From Acrocarpospora corrugata (GTDB lineage Bacteria; Actinomycetota; Actinomycetes; Streptosporangiales; Streptosporangiaceae): a stretch of 64,000 nucleotides of DNA. The stretch covers positions 136,296-200,295 of the forward strand of contig NZ_BLAD01000038.1 in assembly GCF_009687845.1 (NCBI RefSeq), given 5' to 3'. A program made the translations under genes and the position numbers. The notes beneath the pieces are model-generated. The model did no database searches. It saw nothing but the letters and a program-made list of their open reading frames with translations, and had not been told where the DNA came from. How positions within the stretch are numbered: the first letter of the stretch is position 1; every line of letters begins with the position of its first letter. This document shows, in pieces, positions 46,253 through 55,515 of this stretch.

Positions 46253-47332
46253 ATGAGGGTGGTCCTCGCCGGCGGCGGGACGGCCGGCCATATCGAGCCG
46301 GCGCTCGCGCTGGCCGACGCGCTTCGTCAGATCGACCCAACGATCGGGATCACCTGCCTCGGCACCGATCGCGGCCTGGAGACCCGGCTGGTGCCGGCCC
46401 GGGGCTACGAGCTGGAGCTGGTGCCCGCGGTGCCACTGCCCCGGGCGCTCACCCCGCAGCTGCTCGCGGTGCCCGGCCGGCTGGCCGGGGCGATCAACGC
46501 CGCGACCGGCATCCTGGACAAGGTGGGCGCCAACGTCCTGGTCGGCTTCGGCGGCTACGTCGCCACCCCGGCCTACCTGGCCGCGCGCCGCCGCGGCATC
46601 CCGATCGTGGTGCACGAGGCCAACCCGCGCCCCGGCCTGGCCAACCGGCTGGGCGCGCGGCTGACCGACCACGTGTTCACCGGCCATCCGGACACCGCGC
46701 TGCCGGGCGCCCAGTGCATCGGCATCCCGTTGCGCCGCCAGGTGGTGGACATGGACCGGTTCTCGCTCGGCGACAAGGCGCGCTCCTACTTCGGCCTGGA
46801 GTCGGACCGGCCGACGCTGCTGGTGTTCGGCGGCTCCCAGGGGGCCCGCTCGATCAACAAGGCCGCGCTGGACGCCGCGCCCGCGCTGCGCGCCGCCGGG
46901 GTCCAGGTGCTGCACGTGATCGGCCCGAAGAACACCGTGGAGCAGGAGCCCCCGCCCGGCGACCCGCAGTACGTGATCCTGCCCTACGTGGACCGGATGG
47001 ACCTCGCCTACGCCGCCGCCGACCTGGTGCTGTGCCGGAGCGGCGCGATGACCTGCGCCGAGCTGACCGCGGTCGGGCTGCCGGCGGCGTATGTGCCGCT
47101 GCCGCACGGCAACGGCGAGCAGCGGCTCAACGCCCAGCCGATCGTGCAGGCGGGCGGCGGCCTGATGGTGGAGGACGCCGAGCTCACCCCCGAGTGGATC
47201 ATGAGGGTGCTGGCCCCGCTGCTGCACAACCCGGAGAAGGTGGCCGTCATGTGCGAGGCCGCGCTCCGGATGGGACGCAAGGACGCCGACGTGACGCTCG
47301 CCCGCAAGGTTCTGGAGATCGCAGCGCGATGA
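46253..47332 (+). CDS. murG: UDP-GlcNAc:lipid I GlcNAc transferase
   Basis: Makes lipid II on the cytoplasmic face. A GT-B protein of 359 residues with the N-terminal loop [49 protein letters not shown], and the C-terminal UDP-GlcNAc site [14 protein letters not shown] with [20 protein letters not shown] 46253 is chosen because AGGGAGAG lies 5 bp upstream; an in-frame start at 46220 would add 11 residues. It is the first gap (41 bp) after a long run of overlaps; the stop overlaps murC. Confidence 0.96.
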   Translation: MRVVLAGGGTAGHIEPALALADALRQIDPTIGITCLGTDRGLETRLVPARGYELELVPAVPLPRALTPQLLAVPGRLAGAINAATGILDKVGANVLVGFGGYVATPAYLAARRRGIPIVVHEANPRPGLANRLGARLTDHVFTGHPDTALPGAQCIGIPLRRQVVDMDRFSLGDKARSYFGLESDRPTLLVFGGSQGARSINKAALDAAPALRAAGVQVLHVIGPKNTVEQEPPPGDPQYVILPYVDRMDLAYAAADLVLCRSGAMTCAELTAVGLPAAYVPLPHGNGEQRLNAQPIVQAGGGLMVEDAELTPEWIMRVLAPLLHNPEKVAVMCEAALRMGRKDADVTLARKVLEIAAR

Positions 47333-48723
47333 CTTTGGTGAAACTGATAGAGCCGGTGCCGGCCGAGGAGCTCGGCCGGGTGCATTTCATCGGCATCGGC
47401 GGGTCGGGCATGTCGGGCATCGCCAGGATCCTGCTCAAGCGTGGCGTCGCCGTCTCCGGCAGCGACGCCCGCAGCTCCGACATGCTGGTCGAGCTGCGCG
47501 AACTCGGCGCGACCGTGCACGTCGGGCACGCGGCCTCGCACATCAGGGACGTGAACACGGTCGTGGTGTCCACCGCGATCAGGGACTCCAACCCGGAGCT
47601 GGGCGAGGCGCTCCGGCAGAACGTCCGGATCATCCCGCGGGCCGCCGCGCTGGCCGCGGTGATGACCGGCCGGGTCGGCATCGCGGTGGCGGGCACCCAC
47701 GGCAAGACCACCACCACCTCCATGCTGACGGTGGCGCTACAGAAGTGTGGCGCGGACCCGTCGTACTGTGTCGGCGGCCAGCTGGTCACCACCGGGCTGG
47801 GCGCGGACGAGGGCACCGGCGAGGTCTTCGTCGCCGAGGCCGACGAGAGCGACGGCTCGTTCCTGATGCTGGCCCCGCGGATCGCCGTGGTGACCAACGT
47901 CGAGGCCGACCATCTGGACAACTACGGCGACCCGGAGGCGGTCTACGACAGCTTCAACCGGTTCGTCGAGCGGATCGGCTCCACCCTGGTGCTCTGCGTC
48001 GACGACCCGGGCGCGGCCCGGCTGGAGCCGATCGCCCGCGCCCGCGGCCTGAAGGTCGTCACCTACGGCGAGGGCGAGGCGGACATCCGGGTCACCGAGG
48101 TGGTCCCGCAGGGCCTCGGCGTCGAGTTCGAGGTGGCCGGCCACGGCCGGGTCAAGCTGAGCGTGCCCGGCCGGCACAACGCCCTGAACGCGGCCGCGGT
48201 GATCGCCGTGGCGCTCGAACTGGGCCTGCCGTTCGAGGAGGTCCGGGACGGCCTGGCGGCCTTCACCGGGGCCAAGCGCCGGTTCGAGGCCAAGGGCGTG
48301 GCCGGCGGCGTCAGCGTCTTCGACAGCTACGCACACCACCCGACCGAGCTCGCCGCCGACCTGGCCGCGGCCAGGGACGTGGTGGCCGGCGGCGGCCGGG
48401 TGATCGCCGTCTTCCAGCCGCACCTGTACTCCCGAACCCGCTTCTTCGCCGCCGAGTTCGGCGCCGCCCTCGGCCTGGCCGACGAGGCGATCGTGCTGGA
48501 CGTGTACGGCGCCCGCGAGGACCCGGAGCCCGGCGTCTCCGGCGCGCTGGTGGCGGGCCAGATCCCGCTCCCGTCCGCGCAGGTCTCGTATGCTCCGGAC
48601 AGGTCCGCGGTGCCCGCCCTGGTGGCGGGCCGGGCCCGGCCGGGCGACATCGTGCTCACCATGGGCGCCGGGGACGTCACCGAGCTCGGCCCGCACATCG
48701 TCGCGGAGCTGCACGCCCGATAA
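47329..48723 (+). CDS. murC: UDP-N-acetylmuramate:L-alanine ligase
   Basis: Starts the stem peptide by adding L-Ala to UDP-MurNAc. The 464 residues contain [19 protein letters not shown], the ATP loop [38 protein letters not shown] and [15 protein letters not shown] 47329 overlaps the murG stop (ATGA). Confidence 0.96.
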   Translation: MTLVKLIEPVPAEELGRVHFIGIGGSGMSGIARILLKRGVAVSGSDARSSDMLVELRELGATVHVGHAASHIRDVNTVVVSTAIRDSNPELGEALRQNVRIIPRAAALAAVMTGRVGIAVAGTHGKTTTTSMLTVALQKCGADPSYCVGGQLVTTGLGADEGTGEVFVAEADESDGSFLMLAPRIAVVTNVEADHLDNYGDPEAVYDSFNRFVERIGSTLVLCVDDPGAARLEPIARARGLKVVTYGEGEADIRVTEVVPQGLGVEFEVAGHGRVKLSVPGRHNALNAAAVIAVALELGLPFEEVRDGLAAFTGAKRRFEAKGVAGGVSVFDSYAHHPTELAADLAAARDVVAGGGRVIAVFQPHLYSRTRFFAAEFGAALGLADEAIVLDVYGAREDPEPGVSGALVAGQIPLPSAQVSYAPDRSAVPALVAGRARPGDIVLTMGAGDVTELGPHIVAELHAR

Positions 48724-48734
48724 GGGAGCCCGCG

Positions 48735-49427
48735 GTGAGGAAGAACGTCCTGTGGCGTACGGCTGTCGCCGTCCTGCTGGCCGGCGGCGTGGTCGCCGTA
48801 GCCGGGTGGGTGGTGTTCCTGTCGCCGGTGCTCGGCGTCCGCGAGGTGGCCGTGGCCGGCGCCGCCCGGATCCCCGCAGAACAGGTCCGCAGAGCCGCCG
48901 GAGTGCCGCTGGACACCCCGCTGGTCAGCGTCGACCTGGAGGCCGTCAGGGCCAGGGTGGCCGCGCTGCGGGACATCGAGTCGGCCCGGGTGGACCGGGA
49001 GTGGCCGGGCACGCTGCTGATCGCCGTGGTCGAGCGGGTGCCGCTGGCCGCGGTGCCCTCGCCCGGCAAGACCACCGTGGTGGACCGGTACGGCGTGGTG
49101 CTGGACGTGGTGGCCACCGAGGACGCGGCGACCCTGGTCTCGCTCCGGCTGCCGGAACTGCGCGCCCACCGGTTCGACCCGGCAGACCCCGGCATCAGGG
49201 CCGCGCTGGCCGTTCTCGCCACCCTGCCGGAGAGCCTGTCCCGCCGGGTGAAGCAGGTCACGGCCGCGTCCGCGGAAACCGTGACGCTGACGCTCGCCGA
49301 TGGCCGTACCGTTGTGTGGGGCGGGCCGGAGCGTACCGGCGACAAGTCCAGGATCCTGACCGCGCTGCTGCGCGAGAACGCCATGACCTTCGATGTCAGC
49401 TCGCCTGACGTGGTGACGGTCAAGTGA
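48735..49427 (+). CDS. ftsQ: Cell division protein FtsQ
   Basis: A bitopic divisome scaffold of 230 residues: a short basic N-terminus, a membrane helix (TAVAVLLAGGVVAVAGWVVF), then a POTRA domain (VLGVREVAVAGAARIPAEQV) and the FtsQ beta domain (VERVPLAAVPSPGKTTVVDR). GTG 48735 follows GGGAG by 8 bp. It ends 211 bp before ftsZ, the largest gap in this part of the cluster. Confidence 0.92.
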   Translation: MRKNVLWRTAVAVLLAGGVVAVAGWVVFLSPVLGVREVAVAGAARIPAEQVRRAAGVPLDTPLVSVDLEAVRARVAALRDIESARVDREWPGTLLIAVVERVPLAAVPSPGKTTVVDRYGVVLDVVATEDAATLVSLRLPELRAHRFDPADPGIRAALAVLATLPESLSRRVKQVTAASAETVTLTLADGRTVVWGGPERTGDKSRILTALLRENAMTFDVSSPDVVTVK

Positions 49428-49465
49428 GATCGGCGACACGCCGGGCGTGCTTGCGGCGCGGTTAG

Positions 49466-49581
49466 TTGACCCTGGGGGAGGCGCAACCCTACTGTCCGTA
49501 TCAATCCTCAGGTTGACATAACTCTAAATCTCAACTTGAGGGTGAGGGTTTGACAGAGCGGGCGCGATGCGCGGCATCGCG
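49466..49581 (+). promoter_or_regulatory. ftsZ upstream region: promoter and two dyads
   Basis: TTGACC (49466) and TACTGT (49490) with an 18-bp spacer form a plausible promoter. Downstream is an inverted repeat, CCTCAGGTTGA (49506-49516) and TCAACTTGAGG (49531-49541), 10 of 11 matching with a 14-bp spacer. A perfect 8-bp hairpin CGCGATGC/GCATCGCG follows at 49563-49581 in the leader. Together these suggest separate control of ftsZ apart from the upstream operon. No regulator is known. Confidence 0.5.
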
Positions 49582-49638
49582 ATCCATGAACCCCCATAGA
49601 CCAGAGACATATGTAAGCGAGCGGAAAGGCCCCTCGTC

Positions 49639-51063
49639 GTGGCAGCACCGCAGAACTACCTCGCGGTCATCAAGGTCGTCGGAATCGGCGGCGGCGGAGT
49701 GAACGCCGTGAACCGGATGATTGAGGAGGGACTCAAGGGCGTCGAGTTCATCGCCATCAACACCGACGCCCAGGCGCTGCTGATGAGTGACGCCGACGTG
49801 AAACTGGACGTGGGGCGTGAACTCACCCGTGGCCTGGGCGCCGGCGCCAACCCCGAGGTGGGCCGCAAGGCGGCCGAGGATCACCGCGAGGAGATCGAAG
49901 AGGTCATCAAGGGCGCCGACATGGTGTTCGTGACCGCGGGGGAGGGCGGCGGCACCGGCACCGGTGGCGCGCCCGTGGTGGCCAGCATCGCCAGATCGCT
50001 GGGCGCGTTGACCATAGGGGTCGTGACCCGCCCGTTCAGCTTCGAGGGCAAGCGGCGCGCCATGCAGGCCGAGGCCGGGATAGAGAATCTCCGGGCCGAG
50101 GTGGACACCCTCATCGTCATCCCGAACGACCGGCTGCTGTCCATCTCCGACCGCCAGGTGAGCGTGCTGGACGCGTTCAAGGCGGCCGACCAGGTGCTGC
50201 TCTCCGGTGTGCAGGGCATCACCGACCTGATCACCACGCCGGGCCTGATCAACCTGGACTTCGCCGACGTGAAGTCGGTCATGTCCGGGGCGGGCTCCGC
50301 GCTGATGGGCATCGGCCACGCCCGGGGCGACGACCGCTCGGTCGCCGCCGCCGAGATGGCGGTCTCCAGCCCGCTGCTGGAGGCCAGCATCGACGGCGCG
50401 CACGGGGTGCTGCTGTCCATCGCGGGCGGGTCCGACCTGGGCCTGTTCGAGATCAACGAGGCCGCCCAGCTGGTGTCCAGCGCGGCCGCGCCGGACGCCA
50501 ACATCATCTTCGGCACGGTCATCGACGACGCGCTCGGCGACGAGGTGCGGGTCACCGTGATCGCGGCCGGGTTCGACGAGCCGGTGCCGGAGAAGCCGGC
50601 CGTCATGCCGCAGCCACGCCAGCAGCAGACCCGCCCGGCTCCGGGCGCGGCGGCCGCCGCGCCCGCCCAGACGGGCCGGGAGCGTCCGGCGCTGTCATCC
50701 TTCGTGGCGCCCAAGGCGGAGCCCCGGGTGGAGCAGCAGCCCGCGCCGGTCCGCCCGCTCAACCCGCCGGTCTCGCCGGTGCAGCCGGTGCCGCCGCTCA
50801 ACCCGCCGGTCCAGCCGGTGCCGAACCACCCCGCGGTCCAGCCGCAGGTGGCCTCGGCCGAGCAGGTCGCGCCCGCCGTGCCGTTCGGGCGGGAGGGTGA
50901 CGGCTCCCGGTCGGAGGCGTCGGGCACCGGCCCTTTCGCCATCCCGCGGCCGACTGAGCCGCCGACTCCGATCACCTCCAAGCTGAACCAGCCGGTGCCG
51001 CGGCGCCCGGTGGTCTTCGAGGAGCAGGAGGAGGAGCTCGACGTGCCGGACTTCCTCAAGTGA
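49639..51063 (+). CDS. ftsZ: Cell division protein FtsZ
   Basis: Tubulin-like GTPase forming the division ring. The 474 residues have [27 protein letters not shown] (41-47), the tubulin loop GGGTGTG (about 104-110), and the SepF/FtsW-binding C-terminal peptide ending LDVPDFLK. Between about residues 320 and 455 is a Pro-rich linker ([18 protein letters not shown]), longer than in many relatives. GTG 49639 starts it. Confidence 0.97.
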   Translation: MAAPQNYLAVIKVVGIGGGGVNAVNRMIEEGLKGVEFIAINTDAQALLMSDADVKLDVGRELTRGLGAGANPEVGRKAAEDHREEIEEVIKGADMVFVTAGEGGGTGTGGAPVVASIARSLGALTIGVVTRPFSFEGKRRAMQAEAGIENLRAEVDTLIVIPNDRLLSISDRQVSVLDAFKAADQVLLSGVQGITDLITTPGLINLDFADVKSVMSGAGSALMGIGHARGDDRSVAAAEMAVSSPLLEASIDGAHGVLLSIAGGSDLGLFEINEAAQLVSSAAAPDANIIFGTVIDDALGDEVRVTVIAAGFDEPVPEKPAVMPQPRQQQTRPAPGAAAAAPAQTGRERPALSSFVAPKAEPRVEQQPAPVRPLNPPVSPVQPVPPLNPPVQPVPNHPAVQPQVASAEQVAPAVPFGREGDGSRSEASGTGPFAIPRPTEPPTPITSKLNQPVPRRPVVFEEQEEELDVPDFLK

Positions 51064-51088
51064 CGCAGCTTGAAGTGACACGGTCTCT

Positions 51089-51805
51089 ATGAACTACCCG
51101 GATCCCCCCGCCGGGCGCGGCAGTGAGATCGCGGCCGGGCTGGCCGAGGTGGAGCGGCGCATCCTGGATGCGTGCCGCTCCACTGGCCGTTCCCGGGACG
51201 AGCTCACCCTGATCGCGGTCACCAAGACCTATCCGGCCGCCGACCTGCGGCTGCTGGCCGGGCTCGGGGTGACCGATATGGGGGAGAACCGCGACCGGGA
51301 GGCGGCGGCCAAGGCGGCCGAATGCGCCGATCTCCCGGTCACCTGGCATTTCATCGGCCAGGTGCAGACCAACAAGGCCAGATCCGTGGTCTCCTACGCC
51401 GACCTGATCCACGGCGTGGACCGCGGCCGCCTGGTGGGCGCGCTGAGCCGCGAGGCGGTCCAGCAGGGCCGCGAGGTGGGCTGCCTGGTCCAGGTCGCTC
51501 TGGACGACCGTCCGGAGCGCGGCGGAGCCCGTCCCGCCGACGTGCCCGCCCTCGCCGACGCAGTTGCTGGAGCTCCAGGTTTGCTGCTGCGGGGGGTGAT
51601 GGCGGTGGCCCCCTTGGGATCCGACCCAGATGTGGCTTTCGCCCGTTTGTTCGAGGTGGCGCAAGCCGTACAGAAGGAACATCCGGGGGCGGATGTGATT
51701 TCTGCTGGGATGAGTGGCGATCTCGCGCAGGCGATAGCGAACGGTGCGACACACCTGCGTGTCGGTACGGCGTTGCTCGGCCGCCGGACGCCCTTCGTCA
51801 GGTAA
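51089..51805 (+). CDS. yggS: YggS/PLPBP-family pyridoxal-phosphate homeostasis protein
   Basis: A 238-residue alanine-racemase-like barrel that binds PLP without known catalysis. It has LIAVTKTYPAADLRLL (PLP lysine Lys46), WHFIGQVQTNKAR, and MSGDLAQAIANGATHLRVGT. It sits between ftsZ and sepF, as in many Gram-positives, but the laccase-domain gene pgeF that usually lies between ftsZ and yggS is absent. ATG 51089. Confidence 0.93.
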   Translation: MNYPDPPAGRGSEIAAGLAEVERRILDACRSTGRSRDELTLIAVTKTYPAADLRLLAGLGVTDMGENRDREAAAKAAECADLPVTWHFIGQVQTNKARSVVSYADLIHGVDRGRLVGALSREAVQQGREVGCLVQVALDDRPERGGARPADVPALADAVAGAPGLLLRGVMAVAPLGSDPDVAFARLFEVAQAVQKEHPGADVISAGMSGDLAQAIANGATHLRVGTALLGRRTPFVR

Positions 51806-51950
51806 TGTCCCCCGAGTAGACAGCTAGAGGTCGATCAGCGGTTCGCCAGTCGGGGGGTTACGGCTTCCGCCACGGACCTTCAAGGCCCTTGACGGCGCCC
51901 TTAACGCTAGGGTGGCCCGAAAGGCATGGTAGACGGAGGACGACGGAGCG

Positions 51951-52457
51951 ATGGCCGGCGCGATGCGCAAGATGGCGGTCTACCTCGGTCTCGTGGAGGA
52001 CGACGACCGCTACGACAGGTACCGGGACTATGACGCCGACGACTTCGGCGTGGACCCGTACGACGGGCAGGGCGAGGATTTCGCCCAGGCCGGGACCCAC
52101 GGGCGCGACGCGGGCGATGACACGCCCGTGCCCGCGCCCAGGCCCTCGACCGCGGTGATCGAGCGCAGGACGACAGATCTGGCGCGGATCACCACGCTGC
52201 ACCCTCGCACCTACAACGAGGCGCGCACGATCGGGGAACACTTCCGTGAGGGAACTCCGGTCATCATGAATTTGACCGAAATGGTTGACAGTGACGCGAA
52301 ACGCCTTGTCGATTTTGCGGCAGGTCTCGTTTTTGGGCTACACGGCAGCATTGAACGTGTTACCAACAAGGTGTTCCTGTTGTCCCCTGCCAATGTCGAG
52401 GTGACCGCGGAGGACAAGGCTCGGATCGCGGAACGCGGCTTCTTCAACCAGAGCTAG
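51951..52457 (+). CDS. sepF: Cell division protein SepF
   Basis: Membrane-binding FtsZ partner of 168 residues. It has an N-terminal amphipathic helix ([14 protein letters not shown]), an acidic linker ([16 protein letters not shown]), and the SepF core ([49 protein letters not shown]). In actinobacteria without FtsA, SepF anchors the Z ring. ATG 51951. Confidence 0.95.
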   Translation: MAGAMRKMAVYLGLVEDDDRYDRYRDYDADDFGVDPYDGQGEDFAQAGTHGRDAGDDTPVPAPRPSTAVIERRTTDLARITTLHPRTYNEARTIGEHFREGTPVIMNLTEMVDSDAKRLVDFAAGLVFGLHGSIERVTNKVFLLSPANVEVTAEDKARIAERGFFNQS

Positions 52458-52552
52458 AGTTCCTTGTATGGACAGTGAACAGCTGAGCGGTACCCGCGGG
52501 GACCGGAGGCGGCGAACCTGGCAGCGGACCAGGACGGAGGCGGGGCGCGACC

Positions 52553-52846
52553 GTGGGGATCGTTAGCGGGATCTTGGTCTTTGCCCTGTCCCTGTACCTG
52601 GTCCTGCTGATCGGCAGGATGATTTTCGAGACGGTGCAGGCGTTCGCGCGGGCCTGGCGGCCCCGGGGGCCGGTTCTGGTGCTGGCCGAGGCCACATATA
52701 CGGCCACGGATCCACCTCTCAAGTTCCTCCGCCGTTTCATTCCTCCCCTGAGGTTGGGTACGGTGGCCTTTGACCTAAGCTTCACAGTGCTGTTCATTGT
52801 GGTCTTGGTCTTGATCCAAGTCGTGTCCGCGTTTGGTCGAGGATAG
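52553..52846 (+). CDS. yggT: YggT-family membrane protein
   Basis: A 97-residue protein with two transmembrane helices (GILVFALSLYLVLLIGRM and VAFDLSFTVLFIVVLVLIQV) around the motif TDPPLKFLRRFIPPLRLG, diagnostic for YggT/YlmG. It lies in the conserved sepF-yggT-divIVA order. The role is unclear; homologues affect division and osmotic tolerance. GTG 52553. Confidence 0.93.
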   Translation: MGIVSGILVFALSLYLVLLIGRMIFETVQAFARAWRPRGPVLVLAEATYTATDPPLKFLRRFIPPLRLGTVAFDLSFTVLFIVVLVLIQVVSAFGRG

Positions 52847-52890
52847 GTACTTCTCTCCGGACAGACTCCAAGCGCGCCAAGGAGACCCAA

Positions 52891-53814
52891 ATGCCGCTGA
52901 CGCCCGCAGATGTGCGGAACAAGCAGTTCAGTACGACCCGGCTCAGGCCGGGCTACGACGAGGAAGAGGTGGACGCCTTCCTCGACGAGGTTGAGGCGGA
53001 ACTCGACCGCCTCATCCAGGAGAACGAGGAGCTTCGCGCCAAACTGGCCGAGTGCCTGCGGGGCAAGGTGCCCGGTGGCATGGGCGGCGGGATGGCGGGA
53101 GGCATGTCCGGCGGCATGATGTCCGGGGGCATGCAGATGGCGCCCGCGCCGGTCGCCGAGCCCAAGCCGGAGATGATGATCCCGCAGCCGGAGCCGATGC
53201 GCCAGCCCGAGCCGGTGCGTCAGGAGCCCGTCCCCGTCGGCATGGGCCTGCCGCCCGCCGAGGACAACATGGACACCGCGGCTCGCGTTCTGGCTCTCGC
53301 TCAGCAGACGGCCGACCAGGCGATCGCGGACGCCCGCCGTGAGGCGGACGAGACCGTGACCCGGGCCCGCCGCGAGGCCGACGAGGTGCTGGGCAAGGCC
53401 CGCCGCCAGGCCGAGCAGATCATCGGCGACGCGCGCGCCCGCGCGGAGACGCTGGAACGTGACGCTCAGGAGCGGCACCGGCAGGCGATGGGGTCGCTGG
53501 TGCAGACCAGGGACGAGCTGGAGCGCAAGGTCGAGGAGCTGCGCAGCTTCGAGCGGGAGTACCGCAGCCGCCTCAAGCTGTACCTGGAGAACCAGCTCGC
53601 CGAGCTGAACGTCTCCGCCGAGGGCAGTGGCGGCTTCCCGATCGTGGCCTCGAACCAGGGTCAGATGCCGGGGCAGGTGTCCGGTCCGCAGCAGATGGCG
53701 CATGCCATCGCGCCCGGCGGCCAGCCCATGCCCGCGCCGAACCCGTTCGGTGGCGACCCGCAGCATTCGGGCGCGTTCCAGAACCCCGAGGGACCGCACG
53801 GAGACCGCCGGTAA
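52891..53814 (+). CDS. divIVA: DivIVA/Wag31 polar growth and septation protein
   Basis: A 307-residue coiled-coil scaffold that marks poles and septa. The N-terminal membrane-binding domain LTPADVRNKQFSTTRLRPGY and EEVDAFLDEVEAELDRL is conserved. Then comes a Gly/Met-rich linker around residues 60-85 (GGMGGGMAGGMSGGMM), a Pro-rich stretch, a long second coiled coil (IADARREADETVTRARREAD), and a Gln/Pro/Gly-rich tail. The Met-rich linker is unusual. AAGGAGA precedes ATG 52891. Confidence 0.95.
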   Translation: MPLTPADVRNKQFSTTRLRPGYDEEEVDAFLDEVEAELDRLIQENEELRAKLAECLRGKVPGGMGGGMAGGMSGGMMSGGMQMAPAPVAEPKPEMMIPQPEPMRQPEPVRQEPVPVGMGLPPAEDNMDTAARVLALAQQTADQAIADARREADETVTRARREADEVLGKARRQAEQIIGDARARAETLERDAQERHRQAMGSLVQTRDELERKVEELRSFEREYRSRLKLYLENQLAELNVSAEGSGGFPIVASNQGQMPGQVSGPQQMAHAIAPGGQPMPAPNPFGGDPQHSGAFQNPEGPHGDRR

Positions 53815-53867
53815 CATCCGTCCGGTAGAGGTTCGGTAACGCGTTCGGTAGTTCGGAGATCCCCCCA

Positions 53868-55334
53868 GTGATCCTTGTCAGTGCCGCCCTGGTCCTCGCC
53901 GCGATCGTCTTGCTGATCGCGGGTGTCGTCCTGGCACAGCCGTTCCTCGTGATGTGGTCGATCGTGGTCAGCGTGCTGTCCGCGGTCTGCCTGCTGATCG
54001 GGGCGTTGCTCAGGCGGCACGAGCTGTTCCCGGCCGGCGGGCGGTCTCAGGCCGCCACCCCCCAGCCGGTGCCGAACCAGCTGCCGCCGCAGCCCATGCA
54101 CCAGCAGCCGATGACGCAGTCGTCGCCGCAGATGGCGCACGCCGGCGGCCCCGGCTACGGCGGGGTGCCGCAGCAGCAGATGACGCAGCAGATGGTCAAT
54201 CCGATGGCTAATCCGATGGCTAATCCGATGATGGCCGCACCCGTGCCCGGTCCGGTCGCGGCTCCCATGCCGTCGGCCGCGACCCAGCAGGTCGCCTTTC
54301 CCGGGTCGGGCGCCCAGGATCAGGAGCGCCGGTCGCGTCCGCCGATTCCCCGTCCCCTGCCGGGCGGTGGACTCGGGCCGGATTCGATCGTGCTGGTCAT
54401 TCCCGGGCGGAAGCGGTTCCATCTGCCCAACTGCCGTCAGCTCGCCGATCGCGAGATCGAGGAGCTGACTCTCGAAGAGGCCCGCGAGGAGGGCTTCTCG
54501 CCGTGCACCGCCTGCGTCACCGAGGGCCTCGCCCCGGTGGAGCCGGCCGAGACCGCTCCCGGGCGCGCCGGGTCGGCGGCCTCCGCCAGATCCATCGCGG
54601 ACACGCCCACGGTGTCAGCCTCGGTGCCCAGCCCGCCGAGCCGGCCAAGCTCCTCGCCCAGCCCGTCCAGCTCCGAAGCAGCCGATCCCAGCCGTTTTGG
54701 TGCCGAGACTGCCGATTCCGGCCGTTTTAGTGCTGAGGCCGCAGATTCCGGCCGTTTCGGCTCCGAGGCCGTGAATTCCAGCCGTTTTGGTGCTGAAGCG
54801 GTCAATCCCACTGTGGCTGTTCCCCTGCCGTCGGCGCCACCCGTGCCGGTGGTGCCCACGCTGCCGCCCGCCTCGTCTGAATGGTCCGCCTTCTCGCGTC
54901 CCACTGCGACGCCGACTCAGGTCCCGACCCCGCCCGCGCCCGACCCCGAGCCCGCCAAGCCCGAGCCGGTGGTCGCCGAATCCGCGGCGGTCAAGGAAAA
55001 AGAGAAGCCGGAACCTGCCGGAAGGCCGGAACCCGCCGACGCCACGGTCGAGGCCACCCGGCCCGTCCCGGCCAACGACGAAAGCCGCGACCGGGGCAGC
55101 AGCCGGGACGAAAGCCGGAATGACAGCCGGAGCGACGGCGGGAGCGACGCCAAGGCTGACAGCGGGGAGACCGCCGGGGACGACGACGTCGTTCACGTGC
55201 TGGTCGGCACCCGGCGATACCACCGGGCGGATTGCTCGCTGGTCGGCGACGACGGCACCGGAATCGAGACGATGACGAAGGCCGAAGCGGAAGCGGCCGG
55301 CCTCACCCAGTGCTCGGCCTGCGCCGACAGGTAA
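53868..55334 (+). CDS. Membrane-anchored protein with two Ada-like HCCC zinc modules
   Basis: 488 residues; I know no named family. Two N-terminal membrane helices (about 1-24 and 29-48) are followed by a Gln/Pro/Met-rich linker with NPMA repeats. Zinc-like module 1 is RFHLPNCRQL to SPCTAC (His185, Cys189, Cys213, Cys216). Then comes a disordered linker with four 10-residue RFGAEAxDSG-type repeats, and module 2 at the C-terminus is RYHRADCSLV to TQCSAC (His452, Cys456, Cys482, Cys485). Between the Cys pairs both carry an EA-rich helix (TLEEAREEGF; TKAEAEAAGL), as in Ada N-terminal and nuclease-tail YHxxxC modules. It follows divIVA by 53 bp. Confidence 0.75.
   Translation: MILVSAALVLAAIVLLIAGVVLAQPFLVMWSIVVSVLSAVCLLIGALLRRHELFPAGGRSQAATPQPVPNQLPPQPMHQQPMTQSSPQMAHAGGPGYGGVPQQQMTQQMVNPMANPMANPMMAAPVPGPVAAPMPSAATQQVAFPGSGAQDQERRSRPPIPRPLPGGGLGPDSIVLVIPGRKRFHLPNCRQLADREIEELTLEEAREEGFSPCTACVTEGLAPVEPAETAPGRAGSAASARSIADTPTVSASVPSPPSRPSSSPSPSSSEAADPSRFGAETADSGRFSAEAADSGRFGSEAVNSSRFGAEAVNPTVAVPLPSAPPVPVVPTLPPASSEWSAFSRPTATPTQVPTPPAPDPEPAKPEPVVAESAAVKEKEKPEPAGRPEPADATVEATRPVPANDESRDRGSSRDESRNDSRSDGGSDAKADSGETAGDDDVVHVLVGTRRYHRADCSLVGDDGTGIETMTKAEAEAAGLTQCSACADR
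54693..54812 (+). repeat. Four 30-bp tandem repeats inside the twin-zinc gene
   Basis: Four in-frame 30-bp units encode RFGAETADSG, RFSAEAADSG, RFGSEAVNSS and RFGAEAVNPT. The DNA copies have diverged mostly at third positions, which indicates older duplication kept under protein-level constraint, in contrast to the fresh 42-bp repeats at the gene's end. Confidence 0.8.
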
Positions 55335-55473
55335 CGGCTCAAAGAACCCGCTGTTTCGGCTCGCGCCGACAGGTAACGGCTCAAAGAACCCGCTGTTTCG
55401 GCTCGCGCTGGTAGGTGGTGGCTCGACGAACCCGCTGCTTGGGCCCGCGCCGATGGTAATGACTTGAACGAAC
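55321..55473 (+). repeat. 42-bp tandem repeats spanning the stop codon
   Basis: Copies at 55321-55362 and 55363-55404 are identical over 42 bp; 55405-55446 matches about 31 of 42, and 55447-55473 is a partial degraded copy. Copy 1 contains the last codons and the TAA stop of the twin-zinc gene, and copy 2 repeats that ending (ADR-stop) in the same frame after 14 codons. This looks like recent slippage or unequal exchange. Confidence 0.85.
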
Positions 55474-55508
55474 GAGGGCCCGGCGGAGGAATCCGCCGGG
55501 CCCTCGTT
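55471..55508. terminator. Strong bidirectional terminator between divIVA region and ileS
   Basis: A perfect 17-bp stem (arms 55471-55487 and 55492-55508) with a GGAA loop, starting AACGAGGGCC and ending GGCCCTCGTT. The T-run is short, but stem strength is high. It separates the plus-strand cluster from the convergent ileS. Confidence 0.9.
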
Positions 55509-55515
55509 TCGTGGG

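Noticed and set aside
52468-52566. Short 32-codon frame between sepF and yggT
   Set aside because: Arg/Gly-rich, overlaps the well-supported yggT start, and lacks a ribosome site.
55321-55446. Possible CRISPR array from regularly spaced repeats
   Set aside because: The 42-bp units are directly adjacent with no unique spacers, and one overlaps a coding sequence; this is a tandem repeat.
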